A stretch of DNA of 6,745 bases, taken from NCBI GenBank assembly GCA_020434645.1, contig JAGRAK010000114.1, positions 1-6,745 of the forward strand. Reading direction: 5' to 3'. This stretch comes from Bdellovibrionales bacterium. Lineage in GTDB: Bacteria; Bdellovibrionota; Bdellovibrionia; Bdellovibrionales; UBA1609. Both the position numbers and the translations under genes were made by a program. Below the pieces are notes generated by a model. That model was not told where the DNA came from. It made no database searches and was given only the letters and a program-made list of their open reading frames with translations. Below are positions 1-5,232 of this stretch, piece by piece; the first letter of the stretch is position 1; every line of letters begins with the position of its first letter.

Positions 1-2
1 AG

Positions 3-1211
3 TCTTTAGATCTCGGCACTTTTGTCTTACCAGCGGCCTATACTGGTGCCACCGGATTTCTTGGCGCTGGTGCTGTAGCGAAGCTCGATAGCTCAAATGG
101 TTTTGTGATGAAGATTGCTGGGGTGAATTTCATGCCCACGGGTGGCGGTGCCATTGATAATACTATTAAGGGCGGTCAAGATGTAGTGGGCGGAAACCTC
201 ACAATACAAGATTTGGTTTTAGCAAATCCCCGTTTACTTAGCATAGATGCAAGTGGTGTGATGACTGGTATGGCCGATTTGTATTTCACTGCAAATTCGA
301 GAAGTTCAAATATGCAACTTAAAACTCGATTTCTTGGCACACTTGTGCTGACGGAAGACCCAGATCTAGATCAGTTTACATCTTGTCATGCCTCGGCGGG
401 TGTGGGCTTTAAGGCAATGTGTGAGGGTATGGGGTGCGAATGGAAAGCCGTCTCTGATGATTGCAAGTGTCCTCGGCCGGTAATCGAAGGTTGTCCTCCG
501 TACTATGTGCCCATCGGTTTTTTACCAAGTGGACAACTCGACTGCCGCTTGTTGGGGAGTGGTGAGTGCCCTCCAGGTTTTGGTTTAAAAGCTATTGATA
601 TTGAGACAAGCATTTGTGTGCCGATTGAGACTTTTGTACCATCCCCGCCGTATTCATATTCATGGAATGTTTCAAATGGTGCATGTAATGGTGGCACTGG
701 TTTTCTTTTTCAAATTGTAAATGGTTGTGATGAGTTTCCTACAAATCGCTCCGTCGATGTAGCATATTGCTCTATGTCTCCTATGCCTCCGCCAACATCT
801 TGTGGCGCTCCAAGTTGTCCAGAACAAGTCCTGGATTGGAATGTAGGCGGCAATGCCTGCCGAACGCTTTTTCCGGCTACACCAGCCTCTTCAAGTAGTC
901 CTTTAGTGAGCGATATGGTGAATGATCCGGGTTCAGGTGCGGCACAATTTAATTGTGATGCGGGTGGGGTATGGTCGGCAGTACCTCAGGCGGGAGCCAC
1001 ATGTGTTACCGGTACGAACTGCCCAGTGGCGAGTTTAGCTTGGACTGTTGGTGGTAATACTTGTAGCGCTACTTTTGGTGGTATTGGCGAAACTTATATC
1101 AGCCCTGTGATTTCAGATGTGACGGCTCCATTAACTGGCTCAGCCTCTTTTAGATGCAATGCTGGTGGAGTGTGGGCTGCACTGCCTCAAGCTGGGGCAA
1201 CTTGTAATTAA
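3..1211 (+). CDS. Cys-rich modular surface/secreted protein, 5'-truncated by window edge
   Basis: The frame is open from the first bases of the window, so the ATG at 105 is probably internal and the true N-terminus, including any signal or prepilin peptide, is missing. Visible parts in order are: a Gly/Ser/Asn-rich beta-type region with few Cys (to about 380); a Cys-rich stretch with nine Cys (384-617); a degenerate thrombospondin-1-like module (651-803); and two tandem repeats of 63 and 62 residues (816-1004 and 1020-1205). The gene stops directly after the second repeat (TAA 1209-1211). Even Cys spacing within repeats suggests disulfides and thus export to the periplasm or cell surface. No membrane anchor is seen in the visible part. 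The overall style resembles large minor-pilin-like or adhesin-like proteins, but that is inference; no catalytic motif is visible. It is convergent with the neighbouring operon and not obviously part of it. Confidence 0.8.
   Translation, partial: SLDLGTFVLPAAYTGATGFLGAGAVAKLDSSNGFVMKIAGVNFMPTGGGAIDNTIKGGQDVVGGNLTIQDLVLANPRLLSIDASGVMTGMADLYFTANSRSSNMQLKTRFLGTLVLTEDPDLDQFTSCHASAGVGFKAMCEGMGCEWKAVSDDCKCPRPVIEGCPPYYVPIGFLPSGQLDCRLLGSGECPPGFGLKAIDIETSICVPIETFVPSPPYSYSWNVSNGACNGGTGFLFQIVNGCDEFPTNRSVDVAYCSMSPMPPPTSCGAPSCPEQVLDWNVGGNACRTLFPATPASSSSPLVSDMVNDPGSGAAQFNCDAGGVWSAVPQAGATCVTGTNCPVASLAWTVGGNTCSATFGGIGETYISPVISDVTAPLTGSASFRCNAGGVWAALPQAGATCN
651..803 (+). other. degenerate thrombospondin type 1-like module (protein domain)
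   Basis: The encoded segment starts with Y-S-Y-S-W-N-V-S and continues with a Cys, a Gly-rich turn (CNGGTG), a V-x-G-C strand and the ending VDVAYC-x(10)-SC. This follows the order of bacterial TSP1-like modules (W-x-V-S ... C ... G-G-x ... V-x-C ... YC ... P ... C). Only four Cys are present and the usual CSxxCG pair is not intact, so the call is tentative. Such modules usually mediate binding at the cell surface. Confidence 0.35.
816..1205 (+). repeat. two tandem ~62-residue Cys repeats within the surface protein
   Basis: Unit 1 spans 816-1004 (63 codons) and unit 2 spans 1020-1205 (62 codons), joined by a five-residue linker. Both share the framework CP-x(3)-L-x-W-x-VGGN-x-C, then SP-x(2)-SD, then A-x-F-x-C-x-AGGVW-x-A-x-PQAGATC. 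About half of the residues are identical by eye, and each unit has four Cys at matching positions. The nucleotide sequences have drifted at synonymous sites, so the duplication is old and under protein-level constraint. The repeats probably form two disulfide-stabilised beta domains at the C-terminus. I do not recognise a named family. Confidence 0.85.
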
Positions 1212-1212
1212 T

Positions 1213-2223
1213 CTACCTCAGTAATATTTCTTTTAAACCCGAAATGTCAGCCGGGTCGCCCTCAACCTCAAAATATAAGTCTGCATTTTCTAGGGAGCGC
1301 ATAATTTTATATCTACTATAAATTATAGTCGGCAGGCGAAAAATAAAGTTAAGGCGTAAAAGATATTGCACCATTTGCGGAACACCCACTGCCGATAGCA
1401 GCATAAACCATGTGTCGATACCCGAAATTTTTTTAGAAAGTGCGCGCCACAAATTACTTTTATTTGAAACTAAAATAAGTTGATCAATTCTGAGTGGTGA
1501 AACGTCACGCTCATTCGGTGCTGGCAAGGTGATTTTATGTAATCGACCATCTTGAAATAATGGTCTTAAGCCTTTAGTGCCTATGCCTAGCATATCGAGT
1601 ACTGGTTTTGCTACAGCAAATCGTAGCGGTATGGGTAGCAGCTCATCATTTCGTATAAAAGCTAGCTCATCACCGAAGACTTGAAATTCAGTATCGTTCA
1701 TGAGTTTTAATGCGAGTCGCGATTTGCCGAAACCAGAAGGGGCGATCAAAGCAAAGTTTTTACTTTTATAAGAAGCTGAGAAAGCATGAATAGGCATCCA
1801 GCCCTCTTTTTCAAGTGTTTCGACTAAGTGAGAGATTATGCTCAGATAAATTATGTAGTGAAGTTTATCAATATTCTGGCCAAATACTTTTAAATGCCTT
1901 TTTTCGCCAAATACAATTTCAAGTTTTGTTTCATCAGAATTATATGAGTAATACGTTGAAGTCTTTGTTTTGTAGACGAAGAGTCCTGGCCGCCAGAATA
2001 TGGGCAGGCTTTTGGGTCTTTTGAATTCATTAATTTCAATTTCAGAAATAAGTGTCGGAGTGTGGCCAGTGCGATTACTCAAGGCCGTGTCGCCCGCAAG
2101 GCCTGTCGCACTCGCGCAAGCCGCAAAATCGTCTTTGAGCCAATCGACGATGTCATTGTATTTTTCTTCTGCACAAGTGACTCGAAATAAAAATCCAGAA
2201 ATATTGATTTCAGCGCATTTCAT
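1213..2223 (-). CDS. HPr kinase-like P-loop protein (HprK-related kinase)
   Basis: A 336-residue protein with an uncharacterised N-terminal ~125 residues and a P-loop domain of HPr-kinase type. Residues 161-168 are a Walker A (APSGFGKS), preceded by a strand with H146 (GWMPIHAFSA) and followed by a GDE motif at 184-186. This order (H, A/GxSGxGKS, D-E) is seen in HprK-related kinases of polysaccharide and peptide-modification clusters. The HPr-contact signature of true HPr kinase/phosphorylase (EIRGLGI-type) is not visible, and no HPr or PTS gene is nearby, so a role in carbon catabolite control is unlikely. Related proteins in lasso-peptide clusters phosphorylate a precursor peptide; the substrate here is unknown. 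The ATG overlaps the upstream glycosyltransferase stop by 4 nt (ATGA, 2220-2223), with a weak GAG-type SD. It is the last gene of the operon and ends 1 bp from the convergent gene. Confidence 0.8.
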   Translation of the reverse strand: MKCAEINISGFLFRVTCAEEKYNDIVDWLKDDFAACASATGLAGDTALSNRTGHTPTLISEIEINEFKRPKSLPIFWRPGLFVYKTKTSTYYSYNSDETKLEIVFGEKRHLKVFGQNIDKLHYIIYLSIISHLVETLEKEGWMPIHAFSASYKSKNFALIAPSGFGKSRLALKLMNDTEFQVFGDELAFIRNDELLPIPLRFAVAKPVLDMLGIGTKGLRPLFQDGRLHKITLPAPNERDVSPLRIDQLILVSNKSNLWRALSKKISGIDTWFMLLSAVGVPQMVQYLLRLNFIFRLPTIIYSRYKIMRSLENADLYFEVEGDPADISGLKEILLR

Positions 2224-3215
2224 TTACGGGTCTCTTTGTGTTGAATTGCAGAACGAAAAACACCAGAAACTAAACCCAGAGCGTAGGTAATATGTGTAAT
2301 GGGGTACAAAAAAAATGCACCCAGCGCAAATAAATGTCTATTTGAGATCATTTGATAAAGTGTGCAAAGTAAATTAGCCGCAATATATATCGGCATAAAG
2401 CGTAACATAATTTCTTTAATTGTCTCACTAAGTGGCGCAAGTAGTATTAACACCAAAAACAGAGTGGGCACAAAATAAATTGGGGCACGCGTTTTGCCGT
2501 CAAAAACAAGTTGCCCACGACCGCGAGCATAACGATAGATTTGTTTTATAAACGCTGACAAATTTTGGCGTCGGTCATGATAGACGATAAGTTCTGGTGA
2601 ATACCATGAATCATTAGGCCAAGATTTTAAAATATTTAAAATCAAATAGGATTCTTCAGCAGTGCGATAGTGCTCAGGGTACTCGGTGATTTCAAAAACT
2701 TTTCTATTTACAAATAAATTGCATGAACTTAAATAGGCTTCTTTCGCTGCTCTTGTTTTACCTATAGGAGCATACCGAGAGCGTGTGTGCATAGCGCCCC
2801 ACAAGCTACCTAAAATTATACCGCTAACTTTTTGAAAAAGAGGGGCATGAGGCGGGGTCACATTCGGCCCGCCAAAAAGAATTCCCGCGGGGTGTTCAGA
2901 AATTAAAGTTTTTAATTCAGTGAAAATATTGTGCTGTGGGTAAGCATCATCATCGATAAAAAAAATCCACTCTGCATGAGAGTGGCTGATTAAAATATTG
3001 CGAGCAAGCCCTGGTTTTTGAGTATGAGGCTCCTGATAAAAATGAACATGGGGCTGGCTGTTAAGATACTGAGTGGTTTGAATATCGACGCCATTGATGA
3101 GTACGTGAATATTGATTGTAAAGAGCTGATTTTGCCCGGCTGAAGAGATCCCCGCTAGACACCGCTTGAGTTGTTCGAGGCGATTGTGGGTGACAATAAG
3201 AACATCTATCTCCAT
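2220..3215 (-). CDS. GT2 family glycosyltransferase with C-terminal membrane segments
   Basis: The protein has 331 residues from the ATG at 3215; an in-frame TTG at 3230 would add five residues. I prefer the ATG because the family-typical strand IDVLIVTHNR then starts directly, although neither start has a good Shine-Dalgarno and translation is probably coupled to the upstream gene. It has the GT-A features of family 2: the N-terminal nucleotide-binding strand, KPGLARN near residue 68, a DDD metal/nucleotide motif at 88-90 (WIFFIDDDAYP), an EE acceptor-side pair at 187-188 (TAEES), and HDRRQ at 213-217, resembling the QxxRW-like region. Hydrophobic segments around 246-265, 274-290 and 296-318 suggest membrane anchoring, as in polymer-assembling GT2 enzymes. 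It probably adds a sugar from a nucleotide donor to a lipid-linked or other acceptor on the cytoplasmic face; donor and acceptor cannot be read from sequence. It overlaps the peptidase gene by 10 nt. Confidence 0.88.
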   Translation of the reverse strand: MEIDVLIVTHNRLEQLKRCLAGISSAGQNQLFTINIHVLINGVDIQTTQYLNSQPHVHFYQEPHTQKPGLARNILISHSHAEWIFFIDDDAYPQHNIFTELKTLISEHPAGILFGGPNVTPPHAPLFQKVSGIILGSLWGAMHTRSRYAPIGKTRAAKEAYLSSCNLFVNRKVFEITEYPEHYRTAEESYLILNILKSWPNDSWYSPELIVYHDRRQNLSAFIKQIYRYARGRGQLVFDGKTRAPIYFVPTLFLVLILLAPLSETIKEIMLRFMPIYIAANLLCTLYQMISNRHLFALGAFFLYPITHITYALGLVSGVFRSAIQHKETRK

Positions 3216-3571
3216 AGACGTAAATACCAAGGTATTTTCATGTTCACTTTGCCAAAAAGATTTTCATAATAAACCGGAAAGTCTTGCCCCTTATTTTTTA
3301 GCCCTTTTAAAATCAGAACTTTTTGATCAGAATTTATGACATCATTGATTCTATCAAGGTAATGGCAGATGAACTTGTCGTCACTCCAGTAAACTAAAAT
3401 ATCAAAACGTTTCAGTTCTTCAAGGGGTGGCGCCGGCTCGACCCAAATATTTTCATCAATTTTAATTAACGGGAGCATTGATCCAGTTACAATTCTTACT
3501 GGCAATGTTTTGTGTTTTTGTAGTTTAAGCTTGAGAAGTAAAAAAATATCATGTGTTATAGTTTTAGCCAT
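3206..3571 (-). CDS. small S24/S26-type serine peptidase, signal peptidase I-like, no membrane anchor
   Basis: A 121-residue protein with a minimal signal peptidase/LexA-type fold. VTGSMLP at 28-34 gives the nucleophile S31, followed by a beta segment (ENIWVEPAPP), then RFDILVYW at 55-62, equivalent to the GDIVV strand, then FICHYLDRI at 67-75. In LexA and LepB a catalytic Lys sits at the position of H70, so this looks like a Ser/His enzyme of the SipW/archaeal/ER type, although the usual HR is HY here. LKGLKNKGQDFPVYYENLFGKV at 88-109 matches the GDN-x-D-x-PV-x-GKV block, with the GDN changed. It is much shorter than LepB (~320 residues), and the N-terminus is not hydrophobic enough for a membrane helix. 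The start codon directly follows the stop of the ATPase gene (0-nt spacing). It may cleave a peptide made or exported by this cluster, but the substrate is unknown. Confidence 0.75.
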   Translation of the reverse strand: MAKTITHDIFLLLKLKLQKHKTLPVRIVTGSMLPLIKIDENIWVEPAPPLEELKRFDILVYWSDDKFICHYLDRINDVINSDQKVLILKGLKNKGQDFPVYYENLFGKVNMKIPWYLRLWR

Positions 3572-4375
3572 TTAATGCTCGAGGCCATGTGCGCTTTCGT
3601 ATATCCTCTGACCTTCTTCAGGGGACCCGTCAAAAATCAACTGCCTGTTTTTAATAATAAGAACCCTATTGCACACCTGATGGATCTGCTCGAAGGAGTG
3701 ACTGACAAAAATTACAGCACCTGATTTTAAAATCATATTCTTAATACGTTTGCTGATTTTTTCTCTAAAAAATTGATCAGCTCCCTCAAAGACTTCATCA
3801 AGAATAAGTAGATCATTCTCTTGAGCTGATATAAGTGACAGGCAAAGGCGGGCTTGCATACCATTGCTGTAATATTTGTAAGGCGTATTTAAAAAGTCAC
3901 CGAGCTCTGAAAATACTAGACACTCTTCGACTAATTTTGTGCGATTTTTGGTCGTGGGGTATAAAAATTCAGATAATAAATAAGCATTTTCGCGACCGGT
4001 GAGTTCGGGCTGAATACCCACTCCTGTGTCAAAAATAGCTCGAACATGGCCGTTTGTAATAATCTCGCCCTTTTGTGGGTAATAAATTTTAGCAATACAG
4101 CGACAAAGTGAGGTTTTGCCGACGCCATTTACACCAACAAGCCCAATGCGATCTCCTTTGTGAACATCAAAGCTCAGGTTTTCTAATACAATAAGGGTTT
4201 TGGGCTTTCGCTTTATAAATTCAATTGGATGCGACAGAGCATTTGTAAAAACAGTTCTCACTGAATCTTGATTGTATATCGGCAGCTCAAAAGAAAGCGA
4301 TATGTTTTTAACTGAGACTAGTGGCGCAGTTGGATCCACTGGCTCAGCTGGCTTAGAAGATGAAGAAAATGGCAT
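3572..4375 (-). CDS. Wzt/KpsT-type polysaccharide ABC transporter ATP-binding protein
   Basis: A 267-residue nucleotide-binding subunit with Walker A GVNGVGKT at 81-88, Q-loop Q122 followed by the family-typical PELTGREN (123-130), ABC signature YSNGMQARL at 159-167, Walker B LLILDE at 179-184 and H-loop H216 (FVSHS). The N-terminal layout, with a ~20-residue Ser/Pro-rich tail before VKNISLSFE and an insert before the first Walker strand, is that of O-antigen/teichoic acid/capsule exporters. It pairs with the adjacent permease to drive export of a lipid-linked glycan across the inner membrane. It lacks the C-terminal carbohydrate-binding domain of long Wzt proteins such as that of E. coli O9a, so export is probably not coupled to recognition of a terminal chain cap. 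The ATG lies within the 3' end of the permease gene (23-nt overlap), with SD GGAG at 4387-4390, 11 nt upstream. Confidence 0.93.
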   Translation of the reverse strand: MPFSSSSKPAEPVDPTAPLVSVKNISLSFELPIYNQDSVRTVFTNALSHPIEFIKRKPKTLIVLENLSFDVHKGDRIGLVGVNGVGKTSLCRCIAKIYYPQKGEIITNGHVRAIFDTGVGIQPELTGRENAYLLSEFLYPTTKNRTKLVEECLVFSELGDFLNTPYKYYSNGMQARLCLSLISAQENDLLILDEVFEGADQFFREKISKRIKNMILKSGAVIFVSHSFEQIHQVCNRVLIIKNRQLIFDGSPEEGQRIYESAHGLEH

Positions 4376-5126
4376 TTCGTTTTTTTCTCCAGTAGTAGAT
4401 AGTGAAAACAGCTAAAGTTATACTTGTCAGATAAGATTTTAAATTGGCTTGCCAGTAGTCATCCATAGAAAACTGAGTGCTGAGAATTTGAATAGGCCGA
4501 ATGATAGAATAAAATACATTGTAATCGGCAACCCATCTCATGTTCGGCGGTATGAAATCAACCGGATAAAAAATGGGGGTCATAAAAAATGCAATTGAAA
4601 GAAAAAAACTCAAGATAAATTTTGTATCGCGATAAAGAACATTAATAGCAGAAAGCAAAAATGATGCGGATGTGACAAATATAAATAGTGATATGAGAGG
4701 TACAATCATATAAATAAGATGCCCGAGTGGCCAATCGAGCCAGAGTTTAATGGGTATTATTAATACGATAAAAGCCGCCAAATAATTAATAAAGTTATCA
4801 GTGATTTGAGAAAGCACGATAGCATACGGGCTGATCGGAAAAGACTTTAACATTTTGGCATTGTTAAGAAGTGAAGTGGCCGACATATCAAGAGATTGTG
4901 AAATAAAAATCCAAGGTAGAAGCCCAGTGAGTAAAAATAGCGGATAGTGTTCGACATCCATTTTCAAAATATAATGAAAGGCGTAGCTTTGTGCTCCAAA
5001 AGTAAAAATTGGGAGTAAGATCACCCAAAGAAAACCAGACCATGTGCCGCGATAGCGGGTTCTTAAGCTTGCTTGTACAAGCTTAGCCGTTTGCCTGATA
5101 AAAATGGGTTGAGTGAGTGTTGTCAT
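4353..5126 (-). CDS. Wzm/KpsM-type ABC-2 polysaccharide exporter permease
   Basis: A 257-residue integral membrane protein of normal length for the family, with about six membrane segments near 31-52, 61-77, 106-127, 136-160, 170-188 and 230-246. Family hallmarks are RYRGTWSGFLWVILLP at 24-39 (the R-Y-x(2)-S/T-x-L/F-G-W amphipathic entry helix), INVLYRDTKFIL at 161-172 (the coupling-region YRD) and FFMTPIFYPVDFIP at 180-193 before the periplasmic loop. It forms the transmembrane dimer that works with the next gene's ATPase. It is the first gene of the five-gene leftward operon. The ATG at 5126 is the only plausible start: the next Met is at residue 56 and no other start codon fits upstream before the in-frame stop. 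Its SD, AGAGG at 5130-5134, lies only 3 nt from the ATG. Confidence 0.93.
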   Translation of the reverse strand: MTTLTQPIFIRQTAKLVQASLRTRYRGTWSGFLWVILLPIFTFGAQSYAFHYILKMDVEHYPLFLLTGLLPWIFISQSLDMSATSLLNNAKMLKSFPISPYAIVLSQITDNFINYLAAFIVLIIPIKLWLDWPLGHLIYMIVPLISLFIFVTSASFLLSAINVLYRDTKFILSFFLSIAFFMTPIFYPVDFIPPNMRWVADYNVFYSIIRPIQILSTQFSMDDYWQANLKSYLTSITLAVFTIYYWRKKRNAIFFIF

Positions 5127-5232
5127 ATGCCTCTTGTTGATTATGTAAGCATCGGCATATTCGGACTACAATTGCTAACGCAAGATGCTAATTGAATTAA
5201 CTCCGAAATGCTGGGATATTTAGAGGCATATG
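5124..5232. repeat. 11-bp inverted repeat AGAGGCATATG covering both divergent start sites
   Basis: The string AGAGGCATATG occurs on the plus strand at 5222-5232 and on the minus strand at 5134-5124. Each copy contains the SD (AGAGG) and the ATG of its gene, so the two genes have identical initiation regions with an unusually short 3-nt SD-to-ATG gap. A third partial copy, GGCATAT, lies on the plus strand at 5154-5160. The repeat could be a coincidence of ribosome-binding sites, a remnant of duplication or inversion, or a site for a shared regulator. Confidence 0.75.
5127..5229. promoter_or_regulatory. divergent intergenic region, probable promoters for both operons
   Basis: This 103-bp AT-rich gap is the only sizeable non-coding stretch of the window and must carry the promoters of the leftward exporter operon and probably of the rightward GT39 operon. 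Weak sigma70-like candidates exist. Rightward, TTGAAT at 5192-5197 lies 17 bp from GATATT at 5215-5220 (four of six matches each). Leftward, the -10-like CATAAT is the complement of 5140-5145, without a convincing -35. Both -10 candidates lie so near their start codons that leaders would be only a few nucleotides, so exact sites are uncertain. An imperfect dyad, CAATT/AATTG, spans 5170-5194 and could be an operator. Confidence 0.4.

Noticed and set aside
503..697. 64-codon minus-strand open frame inside the surface-protein gene
   Set aside because: It is antisense to the Cys-rich region, whose conserved protein pattern explains the sequence.
1165..1205. Possible terminator hairpin GCCTCAAGCTGGGGC near the convergent junction
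   Set aside because: The stem is short with a G-T pair and a very small loop, lies within the conserved repeat codons and is not followed by a T-run on either strand.
1815..2024. 69-codon plus-strand open frame antisense to the HprK-like gene
   Set aside because: Composition and position fit a chance frame opposite a real gene; no SD and no domain.
2000..2290. 96-codon plus-strand open frame antisense to the HprK-like gene
   Set aside because: It lies opposite the well-supported kinase gene and its junction with the GT2 gene, has no good SD and no recognisable protein features.
3931..4128. 65-codon minus-strand frame inside the ATPase gene
   Set aside because: It overlaps the region from Walker A to past the Q-loop of the ATPase in another frame and has no features of its own.
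4376..4392. Possible programmed frameshift at the A AAA AAA run in the permease 3' end
   Set aside because: A -1 slip would not enter the ATPase frame (a +1 shift would be needed), and the ATPase has its own SD and ATG, so overlap and coupling explain the arrangement.
5160..5200. Possible riboswitch or small RNA in the divergent intergenic region
   Set aside because: Only 103 bp are available, shared by two start regions, and no stable multi-helix fold or known motif is visible.
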